Assembly: GCF_017744155.1 (NCBI RefSeq)
Contig: NZ_JAGHQT010000024.1
Location: forward strand, 1-44,761
Direction of reading: 5' to 3'
Length of the DNA: 44,761 nt
Origin: Endozoicomonas sp. G2_1
GTDB lineage: Bacteria > Pseudomonadota > Gammaproteobacteria > Enterobacterales > Alteromonadaceae
Each line of letters starts with the position of its first letter. The stretch's first letter is position 1. A program made the translations under genes and the position numbers. The notes under the pieces are model-generated. The model worked only from the letters and a program-made list of their open reading frames with translations, had not been told where the DNA came from and made no database searches. Positions 16,623 to 26,615 of the stretch are shown here, in pieces.

Positions 16623-17993
16623 ATGAAAAAAATAATTTCTGGTATCGCGTTAGCCATAAGCCCACTTATTGCTTTTGGCCACGGTTCAGCCGCACATTCA
16701 GTAACGCCTAAAAACGTCATCATGGTTGTGGCTGATGGTATGGGGCCAGTATACCCTACCGCATACCGTTTATTTAAAGATGATCCAAAAACACCGGTTA
16801 TCGAAGAAACCGTATTCGATAGACATTTAGTTGGTACCGCAACTACATACCCAGCACCAGTATCTGGTTATGTTACTGACTCTGCTGCAGCAGCGACTGC
16901 CCTCTCCTCAGGCATTAAAACATACAATGGCGCCATTGGTTTAGACGCTGATAAAAAGCTAGTGAAAACCGTGTTAGAGTATGCCAACGAGCAAAATAAG
17001 AAAACTGGTATGGTGGTAACCTCGCAAATTAACCACGCGACACCAGCTTCTTACATCGCCCACAATGAGTATCGTCGTAACTACAATGCAATTGCCGATA
17101 CTTATTTAGACGATAGTGGCCAGCTAAAAGCTGATATCGTCCTTGGTGGCGGCTGGCAGTACTTTATTCGCGATGATCGCAACATTGTCGCTGAACACCA
17201 AAAAGCGGGTGGCTTTTACTTAGATAATACAGATCAGCTTACTCAACTACCTAAAGGGAAAAAGGTGCTCGGCCTTTTTGCCGATGTTGGTTTACCTTGG
17301 GCGTTAGACGATAAAAACCCACATCGTCTTGTCGATATGACCAAAGCGGCGATCAAGCACCTAGAAAACCCGAACGGTTATTTCATGTTAGTTGAAGCGA
17401 GCCAAGTTGACTGGGCAGGCCATAGTAACGATGTCGCATCAGCAATGGCTGAAATGGATGACTTAGCTCAAACCATGAAGTACCTTGAACAATATGTTCA
17501 AGCGCACCCAGACACATTAGTAGTACTTACCGCAGACCACAACACTGGTGGTTTTAGTATTGGTGCCAATGGTGAATACGCATGGCGACCTGCAATATTA
17601 AAAACCATGACTCAATCGGCTCATACCATTGCTGAAAAGTTAGCGGCTGAAACCATTACTGCTAAAAAAGTCAGTGAGTTACTTAATGTTAACGTCACCA
17701 AAGACGAAACAGCTAAGTTAGTTGCAGCAAAAATTTCAGGCCAAGAAGCCGTTGCAGCGTATAAACAATTGACGCCAGAGCAACAAAAGAAACAACGCGC
17801 GCCAAGTGTCCAAGCGAGCCTTTACAAAGCAGTCAAAAAATTGATTGATGTCCGCACTAATACTGGTTGGACAACGGGTGGTCACACAGGTGTCGATGTT
17901 AACGTTTACGCATTTGGCCATAGCAAAGATAAATTTGCTGGCAACATTGATAACACAGATATTGCCAAGAAAATCTTTAAATTACTCAAATAA
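16623..17993 (+). CDS. Alkaline phosphatase, exported
   Basis: 456 residues with a signal peptide (MKKIISGIALAISPLIAFG; cleavage near residues 19-24). The alkaline phosphatase core is intact: metal-binding Asp38 in MVVADGMG, nucleophile Ser87 in TDSAAAATA, VEASQVDWAGHSND and TADHNTGG for metal ligands, and TTGGHTGVDV near residue 418 with a C-terminal His ligand. Its role is to remove phosphate from monoesters in the periplasm, for example nucleotides made by the preceding EEP lipoprotein. It starts 21 bp after that gene and ends the operon at a strong terminator. No Pho-box-like repeat is seen before the operon, so control by the RutR-like protein, not by phosphate alone, is plausible. Confidence 0.94.
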   Translation: MKKIISGIALAISPLIAFGHGSAAHSVTPKNVIMVVADGMGPVYPTAYRLFKDDPKTPVIEETVFDRHLVGTATTYPAPVSGYVTDSAAAATALSSGIKTYNGAIGLDADKKLVKTVLEYANEQNKKTGMVVTSQINHATPASYIAHNEYRRNYNAIADTYLDDSGQLKADIVLGGGWQYFIRDDRNIVAEHQKAGGFYLDNTDQLTQLPKGKKVLGLFADVGLPWALDDKNPHRLVDMTKAAIKHLENPNGYFMLVEASQVDWAGHSNDVASAMAEMDDLAQTMKYLEQYVQAHPDTLVVLTADHNTGGFSIGANGEYAWRPAILKTMTQSAHTIAEKLAAETITAKKVSELLNVNVTKDETAKLVAAKISGQEAVAAYKQLTPEQQKKQRAPSVQASLYKAVKKLIDVRTNTGWTTGGHTGVDVNVYAFGHSKDKFAGNIDNTDIAKKIFKLLK

Positions 17994-18016
17994 CAAAAAT
18001 TTTATTAGCTAGATTA

Positions 18017-18049
18017 AATTAGGGCAATCCATGATGGATTGCCCTAATT
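18017..18049 (+). terminator. Terminator after the alkaline phosphatase operon
   Basis: A perfect 14-bp stem, AATTAGGGCAATCC with GGATTGCCCTAATT, around a 5-base loop. It lies 23 bp past the phosphatase stop. The T-tract is short, but the A+T-rich stem base gives the same effect. It separates this operon from the convergent azoreductase gene. Confidence 0.85.
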
Positions 18050-18108
18050 ATTTGCATCACAGCCATTTATTATTTCAGGCTCCCCTGCTTCACCAGCTTT
18101 CGGTAAGC

Positions 18109-18726
18109 TTATTGCTCACCAGCACCAGCTGCCAACCTTGAAATCTTCTCCCTCGCCTTTGCCAACGCGCTATCAGCAATCTCGGCGCTCATATTAAGCC
18201 CTTCGGCATAAACAAACTCGATGTCGGTCACGCCCATTAATCCCCAAACGCTCTTTAAGTAAGCTGTTTGACTATCGTGCTCTGAGCCTTGGTATTGACC
18301 CCCTCGAGCGGCTAAAACGATGACTTTTTTACCCAAGACTAAGCCTTTGGGCCCAGCTTCGGAATAACTGAAGGTTTTACCTGCACGGGAAATACGATCA
18401 ATGTAAGCTTTAAAAACCGACGGCACACCAAGGTTGTACAATGGCATACCAAGTACAATTGTGTCGTGGTCAAATAATTCGTCGAGTAAATCGTCAGAAA
18501 GTGCGGCGAGCTCTGCTTGCTCTGCTGTGCGCAGTTTAGCGTCAGTCATCCAAGCTTGCATTTCTGGTCCCGATAAATGGGGCAAGTTATCTGACACTAA
18601 GTCGCGCACATTGACCTTTGCATCGCTATCATTAGCTTTAAGCACTTTAATAAATGTTTCAGTCAATTGATTTGACTGACTTTGCTCACCACTAATACCG
18701 CTATTAATCACTAATACCTTGTTCAT
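18109..18726 (-). CDS. azoR: FMN-dependent NADH:quinone oxidoreductase / azoreductase
   Basis: Flavodoxin-fold enzyme that reduces quinones and azo compounds with NADH, thought to protect against quinone stress. Starting at 18726 gives MNKVLVINSGISG, the usual N-terminus, 205 residues, with AGAGG about 8 bases upstream; the frame extends to 18774 without a site. FMN-binding features are SGISGEQSQSN (phosphate loop, about 9-19), MPLYNLGVPSVFKAYIDRISRAGKTF (about 92-117) and AARGGQY near 140. It is a single gene convergent with the phosphatase operon. Nothing links it to the neighbours. Confidence 0.94.
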   Translation of the reverse strand: MNKVLVINSGISGEQSQSNQLTETFIKVLKANDSDAKVNVRDLVSDNLPHLSGPEMQAWMTDAKLRTAEQAELAALSDDLLDELFDHDTIVLGMPLYNLGVPSVFKAYIDRISRAGKTFSYSEAGPKGLVLGKKVIVLAARGGQYQGSEHDSQTAYLKSVWGLMGVTDIEFVYAEGLNMSAEIADSALAKAREKISRLAAGAGEQ

Positions 18727-18861
18727 TCTATTTACCTCTACATCAGTTAGCCGTTCAATTATCTTGAGAAACACTATAACAACCGATTAAATAGAATTGA
18801 ATTAGTAAAAATCGACTTAAACATTCTAATTATTAGAACAATAGAAAGGATTCTTTGTCTA

Positions 18862-18891
18862 TTGACAGACGATAGCGGGAAAATTTAGAGT
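18862..18891 (+). promoter_or_regulatory. Sigma70-like promoter for the DUF2937-like gene
   Basis: A perfect TTGACA (18862-18867), 18-bp spacer and TAGAGT (18886-18891) point toward the small membrane protein gene. The start point would be near 18898, so the translation start must lie downstream of that. Confidence 0.5.
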
Positions 18892-18966
18892 AGCATCACC
18901 AATATTTATACATCTGGTGAAATTATCTTTATTCTTAAATGGTGTCATCACATTATTGATCGCATT

Positions 18967-19461
18967 TTGTTTACTGCGGTATTTGTCATCGGTGTCCAAC
19001 TACCCAATTTTATTCAACAATACAGTCAGCGCTTAGCAGGCCATTTAGCTGAAGCACAAGACCAACTCAGCCAATACCAAGTGATTGCGAATTTGCACTT
19101 CGATGGTTCCCTGAAAAAACTGGTTGCACGCTACCAAGCTAATCCCGATCCAGCAATCAACGAAATAGCCGTTATTGTCGACACGCTACAAAACAGAGTA
19201 TCAGTGCTCGAACTGCAATATCAAAAAATTAGTCAAACTGACTACCTCGAACAGTTAATTGCATTAGCGCAGCACCTAAACAGAGAAATAGCAGGTGCGA
19301 CTATTGATACTTTTGCGCCAGCACTGCCGCTAACGATTGAAGCGCTCGTGACTGGCGCAATATTGGCATTGTGTTTTAGCGCCTTGTTTTCAGGCTGTGG
19401 CTACTCCATTAACCGGCTATTTAATAAAAGGCTAACAGGTAAATCATCATCAATGACATAG
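18967..19461 (+). CDS. DUF2937-like membrane protein, start uncertain
   Basis: At least 164 residues. It has a hydrophobic segment at the N-terminus (FTAVFVIGVQLPNF), a soluble, coiled-coil-prone middle with QLPNFIQQYSQRLAGHLAEAQ typical of DUF2937, and a second hydrophobic segment at about residues 125-147 (LTIEALVTGAILALCF). It is probably inner-membrane with both ends cytoplasmic; function unknown. The drawn start is a TTG with no ribosome site. The same frame upstream reads HIIDRILF, which looks like the family's N-terminus, so real initiation is probably 15 or more bases earlier, at a rare ATT codon (for example 18952 after TGGTG), or the ATG has been lost. It ends before a terminator shared with ihfA. 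Confidence 0.75.
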   Translation: MFTAVFVIGVQLPNFIQQYSQRLAGHLAEAQDQLSQYQVIANLHFDGSLKKLVARYQANPDPAINEIAVIVDTLQNRVSVLELQYQKISQTDYLEQLIALAQHLNREIAGATIDTFAPALPLTIEALVTGAILALCFSALFSGCGYSINRLFNKRLTGKSSSMT

Positions 19462-19500
19462 CTAGCAGAAAACGCTGCACCCTAATTATAGAGTTAAAAT

Positions 19501-19530
19501 AAAAAATGGCTGCAACTGCAGCCATTTTTT
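19501..19530. terminator. Bidirectional terminator between the DUF2937-like gene and ihfA
   Basis: AAAAAATGGCTGCA pairs with TGCAGCCATTTTTT in a near-perfect palindrome. It lies 40 bp after the plus-strand gene and 22 bp after the ihfA stop on minus, with A/T tracts suited to both directions. Confidence 0.9.
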
Positions 19531-19551
19531 ATGCTCAAATATCGCGCTCAA

Positions 19552-19845
19552 CTAGTCGGCGTTACCGTCTTCAACGCGGCTTTTCAGTTTTTGACCGGGT
19601 CTAAAGGTAACAACTCGACGGGCAGAAATAGGGATATCTTCGCCAGTTTTTGGGTTACGACCAGGACGCTCTCCTTTAGTCCGTAAATCAAAATTACCGA
19701 ACCCTGAAAGTTTCACTTGCTCTCCACTTTCAAGTGTCTCACGTATTTCTTCAAAAAATACTTCAACCATATCCTTTGCGTCGCGTTTACTTAACCCGAC
19801 TTTTTCGCACAAATGCTCTGCTACTTCTGCTTTGGTTAGCGCCAT
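19552..19845 (-). CDS. ihfA: Integration host factor alpha subunit
   Basis: 97-residue DNA-bending protein of the HU/IHF family that pairs with Ihf[13 protein letters not shown] at the start, [17 protein letters not shown] in the body and [12 protein letters not shown], the beta-ribbon arm with the intercalating Pro region, are diagnostic of the alpha subunit. Its ATG lies 3 bp after the pheT stop and its ribosome site (GAGGAA) is inside pheT, so translation is probably coupled. This is the standard pheST-ihfA order of gammaproteobacteria. Confidence 0.97.
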   Translation of the reverse strand: MALTKAEVAEHLCEKVGLSKRDAKDMVEVFFEEIRETLESGEQVKLSGFGNFDLRTKGERPGRNPKTGEDIPISARRVVTFRPGQKLKSRVEDGNAD

Positions 19846-19848
19846 TGA

Positions 19849-22260
19849 TTAGTTCCTCAGCGATGCGTCTAATTCTTGTTCTAAGGTATCAACCACTCGA
19901 TCAACTACTTCGTTGATTTCTTTTTCTTCAAGCGTTTTCTCATTATCTTGCAAAATCATCGCAATGGCTAAACTCTTGAAACCCGGTTCGATACCTTTAC
20001 CTTGGTATACATCGAACAAGTTTAGATCAACTAAATATTTTCCGCCAACCTTTTCAATAAGTTGTAGCACATTTTTTGCGCTAATTTCGTCTTTAACGAT
20101 AACCGCAATATCTCTTCGGTTCGACGGGAACTTAGAAACATCCTGCGCTTGCGGTATTTTTTGGCTTAAAATTGGCTCAACAGCGAGTTCAAACACTAAA
20201 GTACGGCCATTTAAGCCTAATTTGCGCTCTAACTCTGGATGAAGTGCACCAACATAGCCGACTAAGCGCTCGCCTTGGTAAATCGCGGCAGTTTGACCTG
20301 GGTGTAAAGCACTCACTTCAGCTTTACTAAACTCAAAGCCCGCGCTATCAGCAGTAACAGAAAGTAGAGCTTCAACATCGCCTTTAATGTCGTAGAAATC
20401 TGAAGCAGCTTTTTCTAAGGTCCAATGCTCTTGATTGCGTTGACCACTAATAACACCAGCAATCATCGCTTCTTGGCGCACGCCATTTTCAGCACTTTGA
20501 TCAGGAATAAAACGCAAACCGGTTTCAAATAAACGAACGCGCGCTTGTTGACGGTTTTGATTGTAAGTTACCGACTGTAACAAACCCGTCCACAAACTCA
20601 CTCGCATCACAGACATTTCTGAAGAAATCGGGTGTGGTAGTGTCATTACCTCTTGTTCTGGGTGCAATAAGCTTTGAACTTTAGGATCAACAAAACTATA
20701 GGTAATCGCTTCTTGATAACCGCGATTGATCAAAGTTTGACGAAGCTTACTGAGCGGTAGCTGGCTCTCTTTATGCGTTCGCATGGTCAAACTAGCCGTA
20801 GGAGAAACATTTGGAATATTGTTGTAACCAAAAATTCGCGCAACTTCTTCAATCAAATCAACTTCAATTGAAATGTCAAAACGATAAGCAGGCACGCTGA
20901 CTTGCCAAACACAGTCTTGTCCATTCGCTGAAAAGTCTACGGTAAAACCCAAACGGGTTAATATTTCATTAACTTTGTCATCTTCGATGTGCAAACCGAT
21001 ACGAGCGTCAAGTTTTGCGCGGCGCAGGCTCACTTGCTTAGCCGCTGGCACGTGTTCTTTGTGCTCTGCTTCTACTACTGGGCCTGCTTGGCCGCCAACA
21101 ATAGACAATAGTAATTCAGTCGCTCGTTCAATCGCTTGACGTTGTAGTGTTGGATCAACGCCGCGCTCGTAGCGATGTGAAGCGTCTGTGTGTAGACCGT
21201 ACTGACGGGCTTTACCTAAAATCGCTAGTGGTGCAAAAAACGCACTTTCTAGGAAAATGTCTTTTGACTCAGCGCTTACGCCTGAGTGTAAACCACCGAA
21301 AATACCCGCCATTGCTAATGCTTTATTGTCATCGGCAATCACTAGCGTTTCGGTTGATAGTGTCACTTCATTTTCGTCAAGTAAGACAAGTTTTTCATCT
21401 TTGTTGGCAAAACGAACATTAATACCGCCATCGATCTTCGCCAAGTCGAATGCATGCATCGGATGACCAAGCTCAAGTAAAACATAGTTGGTGACATCAA
21501 CTACCGGGTCAATTGAACGAACACCACAACGGCGAAGCTTTTCGACCATCCAAAGTGGTGTTGTTGCATTTACGTCGATATTTTTGATCACGCGACCAAA
21601 ATAGCGCGGACACGCTTGACCAGCGTCAATATTAATGGCAATCGCATCATCAATGGTAGGCTCAACAGGATTGGTCTCAACAGCATTAACGGCCAGACTG
21701 TTTAATACGCCCACTTCACGAGCTAAACCTTTAATACCTAGACAGTCGCCGCGGTTTGCGGTTAAATCAACGTCGATAGTGACGTCGTTTAAGTCGAGAT
21801 AGTCGCGAATGTCAGTACCAATTGGCGCGTCTTGTGGCAATTCAATAATACCATCTGAACTTTCCTCTAAGCCAAGCTCAGATTCAGAGCACAACATGCC
21901 AAACGACGGTTGACCACGCAGCTTGGCCTTTTTGATTTTAAAGTTGCCCGGCAGTACAGCACCAACCATAGCAACGGCTACTTTTAAACCTTGACGACAG
22001 TTTTTAGCACCACAAACAATATCGATTAACTCGCCATCTTCACTGGCACTACCCACATTAATTTTGGTGACTTGTAATTTGTCGGCATCAGGGTGTTGAC
22101 CACATTCAACAACTTCACCAACGACTACACCCGTAAATTCGCCAGCAACTGGGTCCACGGCGTCAACTTCTAAACCCGCCATAGTAATTTGATGAGCCAG
22201 TTCAGCCGAGCTAATCTCTGGGTTAACCCACTCACGTAACCAAGATTCACTAAATTTCAT
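19849..22260 (-). CDS. pheT: Phenylalanyl-tRNA synthetase beta subunit
   Basis: 803 residues (E. coli 795). Forms the alpha2-beta2 enzyme that charges tRNA-Phe. Domains in order are an N-terminal tRNA-binding OB fold (about 40-150), the B3/B4 editing module (about 210-370), the B5 domain (about 400-475), the catalytic-like core (about 490-690) and the C-terminal FDX-ACB anticodon-binding domain (about 707-800, beginning near [13 protein letters not shown]). It follows pheS by 12 bp and overlaps the ribosome site of ihfA. No odd features. Confidence 0.98.
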   Translation of the reverse strand: MKFSESWLREWVNPEISSAELAHQITMAGLEVDAVDPVAGEFTGVVVGEVVECGQHPDADKLQVTKINVGSASEDGELIDIVCGAKNCRQGLKVAVAMVGAVLPGNFKIKKAKLRGQPSFGMLCSESELGLEESSDGIIELPQDAPIGTDIRDYLDLNDVTIDVDLTANRGDCLGIKGLAREVGVLNSLAVNAVETNPVEPTIDDAIAINIDAGQACPRYFGRVIKNIDVNATTPLWMVEKLRRCGVRSIDPVVDVTNYVLLELGHPMHAFDLAKIDGGINVRFANKDEKLVLLDENEVTLSTETLVIADDNKALAMAGIFGGLHSGVSAESKDIFLESAFFAPLAILGKARQYGLHTDASHRYERGVDPTLQRQAIERATELLLSIVGGQAGPVVEAEHKEHVPAAKQVSLRRAKLDARIGLHIEDDKVNEILTRLGFTVDFSANGQDCVWQVSVPAYRFDISIEVDLIEEVARIFGYNNIPNVSPTASLTMRTHKESQLPLSKLRQTLINRGYQEAITYSFVDPKVQSLLHPEQEVMTLPHPISSEMSVMRVSLWTGLLQSVTYNQNRQQARVRLFETGLRFIPDQSAENGVRQEAMIAGVISGQRNQEHWTLEKAASDFYDIKGDVEALLSVTADSAGFEFSKAEVSALHPGQTAAIYQGERLVGYVGALHPELERKLGLNGRTLVFELAVEPILSQKIPQAQDVSKFPSNRRDIAVIVKDEISAKNVLQLIEKVGGKYLVDLNLFDVYQGKGIEPGFKSLAIAMILQDNEKTLEEKEINEVVDRVVDTLEQELDASLRN

Positions 22261-22272
22261 TTTTTACTCGCC

Positions 22273-23370
<1,098 letters not shown>

Positions 23371-23536
23371 TCAACGAAATGTAGAGAAAATATGACTTTT
23401 CAACAAACTAATAATGATTTTATCGCATTACATCGATAATTAGCGTTTGTTAAACTAAACTTGTTGTTAAGCACTTTAACTTTTAGTGCTACTAACTACA
23501 CAACCAATAACGGACTGCCGAGCAAGGGTTAGCGCG

Positions 23537-23797
23537 ATGACAATACCTAACAGCACCAAGTATCAAGACGCTCAACGCGAACGCAGGCAATCTAGCCCCG
23601 ATAAGCAAGCGCTGTGGGCAAGGCTTTCTATCTCACAAAGGTTGTCTGCCACCAATTTGAGTCACTTTGGCTACGAACTCATGTTTATTAGGCATACCGA
23701 TGATGGCGGCTTAGCAATATTTCTTTGTGGTCAGAGTATTGCCACGATTAATGTCGATGGCGATATCGACAGCGCTCCTGATATACAAATAAGATAG
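23537..23797 (+). CDS. Small hypothetical protein
   Basis: I do not recognise this 86-residue protein. I start it at 23537 (MTIPNSTKYQDAQ), with AAGGG about 8 bases upstream; the frame extends to 23486 but the extra part is low-quality. The N-terminal half is hydrophilic and Arg/Gln-rich (QRERRQSSPDKQALW) and the C-terminal half looks like a short beta-rich domain (FGYELMFIRHTDDGGLAIFL, CGQSIATINVDGDID). There is no signal peptide or membrane segment. It is 91 bp upstream of the YehS-like gene on the same strand, so the two may be co-transcribed. Confidence 0.6.
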   Translation: MTIPNSTKYQDAQRERRQSSPDKQALWARLSISQRLSATNLSHFGYELMFIRHTDDGGLAIFLCGQSIATINVDGDIDSAPDIQIR

Positions 23798-23888
23798 CCA
23801 GTTTTATCGCTCGCCTTATCCGTGTTAGAATATCGCTTCTGCTCGTGTCGAGCGTTAATTTCCCTGATTTAAATAAATAGGTAGCTTT

Positions 23889-24551
23889 GTGACCAACAAT
23901 GATATTTTGCGCCGCTTGCGTTATAGCTTCAATTTCAACGACGACAAAATGCGCGCCATTTTTGCTCTTGCCGACCTTCGCGTGACTCAAGCGTCGGTTG
24001 CTGCATGGCTAAAGAAAGACAACGAGCAAGGCTACCAAACGTTAACTGATCAACAACTCGCTCATTTTTTAAACGGATTAATCACAGAGAAACGCGGTAA
24101 GAAAGATGGACCTCAGCCAATTGCCGAAAAGCGTTTAAACAACAACCTTATTCTGACTAAGCTTAAAATAGCCCTAAACTTAAAGGCTGAGGAAATTATC
24201 GACTTACTTAAATCAGTTGATTTTAACCTGAGCAAAGCGGAACTAAGCGCCCTATTTCGCCGGCCTGATCACCAACACTTTAGAGAATGTAAAGACCAAA
24301 TCTTGCGCAACTTTTTAAAGAGTCTTCAACAAAAGTTGCGTCCAAGCATTGAAACTTCATCAGGACAAAAGCCAAGTAAAGCAAAAGCAAGTCGCGCTAA
24401 TACTGATAAAAAAATTAACAAGAACTCGGCTCGTCCTAACGCCAGTAAAATCTATCACAACCCCAACGCCAATAAAGCACCAACAGAGCAAAGTGATAAC
24501 AAACCACGTAAAACGCTAAAACTAAAACCCGAACAAATTTGGGGTAAGTAA
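23889..24551 (+). CDS. YehS-like DUF1456 protein
   Basis: 220 residues from a GTG start. There are two DUF1456 repeats: residues about 1-65 (NDILRRLRYSFNFNDDKMRAIF, VAAWLKKDNEQGY, LAHFLNGLI) and about 80-145 (LNNNLILTKLKIALNLKAEEIIDLL, LSALFRRPDHQHFRECKDQILRNFLKSL). The rest is a 75-residue Lys/Asn/Ser-rich, probably disordered tail that E. coli YehS lacks. The family is widespread but its molecular role is not established; the tail is basic and might touch nucleic acid, which is a guess. It faces the EAL gene tail to tail across 23 bp. Confidence 0.85.
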   Translation: MTNNDILRRLRYSFNFNDDKMRAIFALADLRVTQASVAAWLKKDNEQGYQTLTDQQLAHFLNGLITEKRGKKDGPQPIAEKRLNNNLILTKLKIALNLKAEEIIDLLKSVDFNLSKAELSALFRRPDHQHFRECKDQILRNFLKSLQQKLRPSIETSSGQKPSKAKASRANTDKKINKNSARPNASKIYHNPNANKAPTEQSDNKPRKTLKLKPEQIWGK

Positions 24552-24574
24552 AAAGCGGTATCCGTTCATCAACC

Positions 24575-26605
24575 TCAACAAATCAATGCTTGAGGTTGAT
24601 GAAAGTAATAACCTTGTAACAAGTCGATATCCAACTTTTTGACTTGAGACAAAATTGCCTCATTAGCAACATATTCAGCAACAACATCGACCTCTAATTC
24701 ACGACAGAAATTAACGATGGTTTTGACAACTATTTGATGTTTGCGATTATTTGCTATTTGTTTTATCAAAGAGCCATCTATTTTAATTACGTCAATTGGC
24801 AGGCGTGTCAAATATTCAAAGTTAGAGTAACCAGAGCCAAAATCATCAATTGCGATTCGACACCCCAACGCTCTTAGCTTTAATAGAAAAGATAGAAACT
24901 GCTGATCATCCAAGTCATAGTTTTCAGACTCAACTAGCTCAAATGTTACGCGATGAGCAATCCGATATTGCACCACCCCATTAATGATTAGTCTGACTGT
25001 TTCATCGTCTAAAATATCTGCTTTGGATAAATTTATAGAGAAACATTCACTATTGTCAGAAAAATACTCAAACGCTTTATTAACAACAACTTGGGTCAGT
25101 AGTGGGTATATTTTAGCTTTCTTAGCCGATGGCAAAAACTCAATTGGTGATACATAGGATTGGCTAGCTGGTTCATAGTAGCGCATTAGCACTTCGGTCG
25201 AGCGCTTATTAAACCTTCTATCGTATATATGCTGCCCAAAAATCACAATTCCATCGGTAGACAATGCTTGTTTTAACTTTTTCGTCCAATCAATCGTATT
25301 TATCAAACGGCTATGGATACTGTTTTCGCTAGTGAAAACAACTAATTTTTGATGACTCTCTTCTGCACTTGCCAATGCCATTCGCGCGCACGCCAATAAA
25401 TCTCTGTTTTTTTGCCATTGGCTGAGGCCTGCCGTCAAATTGAGAGAAAAGCTATTCTCTTGTGTTTGAAACTCTACCTGTTCCAATTTTGTTTGTAACA
25501 AACGACAGTGTTTAACAAATAGATTGAAAAAAGTGCTGCCCTCTGTCATCACAACAAATAACGTTTCATTGAATCGATATATCTTGTAGTCGTTAGGCAA
25601 GTTACTCACCAACAACCGTGCAAACTCAGCTAAAACTTGCTGGTACTCTGAGATATCATAGGCATTTTGAATATCAACCAAATCTGATGCTTGAAAAACT
25701 GCAAGGTGGCAACTGTGGCCTTGTTCAAGATCCTGTCTCAGTTTATAACTATTGAATAGTCCTGAATTCAAATCTTTGTTCTGCCGTTCAATAGTTTTAT
25801 CCTTGCGGTATAAATCGGTAATATCATCTCGCATTGAAATGAATTCAGTAATCTCACCAGATTTATCCAAAATAGGTGCTATTGTCGTTTTCACTATATA
25901 ATAGCTACCATCTTTTTTACGGTTTTTAATCACTCCTTGCCAAATATTTCCCCTGTTGATGGTCTGCCACAACTCTTTAAATACATGTTTTGGCATATCA
26001 CTATGGTTAACAATACTGTGACGACGACCAATCAGTTCATCACTTCGATAACCAGAAATCTGACAAAAATTGTTGTTTACATAGCTAATAATTCCTAGCT
26101 TGTCCGTTTTCGAGACAATTGCGCTTGCATCAATGATCGCTTTGTGTTGCGCTAACAACTGATAGTAATAGTTATCAGCCTCTAATTGGCTTTCAACTAA
26201 TTCACTAGCGCTACCAAACTTAACAAAAGTATGATTCGCAGCTCGGACACGGGCTTGAATACAAGTGTATCCGCCGTAGTTAATTTTTGACAGGACCACA
26301 TCAAACCAATGTAAGGCCTTGTCAGCACCTTGGTAAAGCCATAAAAAACGTTGTTGTCCGTAGAGTAAGCAAGCATTCAATTTTTGTTTTGCTTTCTGCT
26401 TTGAAGTCATGCCATCAATTTGGTGTCGTGGTGCAAAGTGCCAAGGTTTAGCGTTGACTAATTGTTGTTTTGATGTAAGTCCTAACAGTTTGACCGCAGC
26501 TATATTACAGTCATGTAACACGTCATTTTTAAACAAAAAAACGACGTCACTTGTATGCTCAAGTTGATCGTTCACATTGATAATATTGTGTTGTCGCAAA
26601 GCCAT
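24575..26605 (-). CDS. PAS-degenerate GGDEF-EAL cyclic-di-GMP signalling protein
   Basis: 676 residues from the ATG at 26605, 10 bp after the chemoreceptor stop. A PAS-like region at about 15-125 and a clear Aer-type PAS at about 150-265 (GYRSDELIGRRHSIVNHSDM) come first. A GGDEF-fold region (about 270-430) lacks the GGDEF signature; RFNETLFVV is in its place, so cyclase activity is unlikely. The EAL domain (440-676) has EVL (471-473) for EAL, then SINLS (523-527), ELVES (556-560), DDFGSGYSN (587-595), IKID (607-610), AEYVA (643-647) for AEGVE, and QGYYF. Most catalytic ligands remain, so it may hydrolyse cyclic di-GMP, but the two changed motifs leave doubt. There is no membrane segment. Confidence 0.9.
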   Translation of the reverse strand: MALRQHNIINVNDQLEHTSDVVFLFKNDVLHDCNIAAVKLLGLTSKQQLVNAKPWHFAPRHQIDGMTSKQKAKQKLNACLLYGQQRFLWLYQGADKALHWFDVVLSKINYGGYTCIQARVRAANHTFVKFGSASELVESQLEADNYYYQLLAQHKAIIDASAIVSKTDKLGIISYVNNNFCQISGYRSDELIGRRHSIVNHSDMPKHVFKELWQTINRGNIWQGVIKNRKKDGSYYIVKTTIAPILDKSGEITEFISMRDDITDLYRKDKTIERQNKDLNSGLFNSYKLRQDLEQGHSCHLAVFQASDLVDIQNAYDISEYQQVLAEFARLLVSNLPNDYKIYRFNETLFVVMTEGSTFFNLFVKHCRLLQTKLEQVEFQTQENSFSLNLTAGLSQWQKNRDLLACARMALASAEESHQKLVVFTSENSIHSRLINTIDWTKKLKQALSTDGIVIFGQHIYDRRFNKRSTEVLMRYYEPASQSYVSPIEFLPSAKKAKIYPLLTQVVVNKAFEYFSDNSECFSINLSKADILDDETVRLIINGVVQYRIAHRVTFELVESENYDLDDQQFLSFLLKLRALGCRIAIDDFGSGYSNFEYLTRLPIDVIKIDGSLIKQIANNRKHQIVVKTIVNFCRELEVDVVAEYVANEAILSQVKKLDIDLLQGYYFHQPQALIC

Positions 26606-26615
26606 TGCCCACCAC

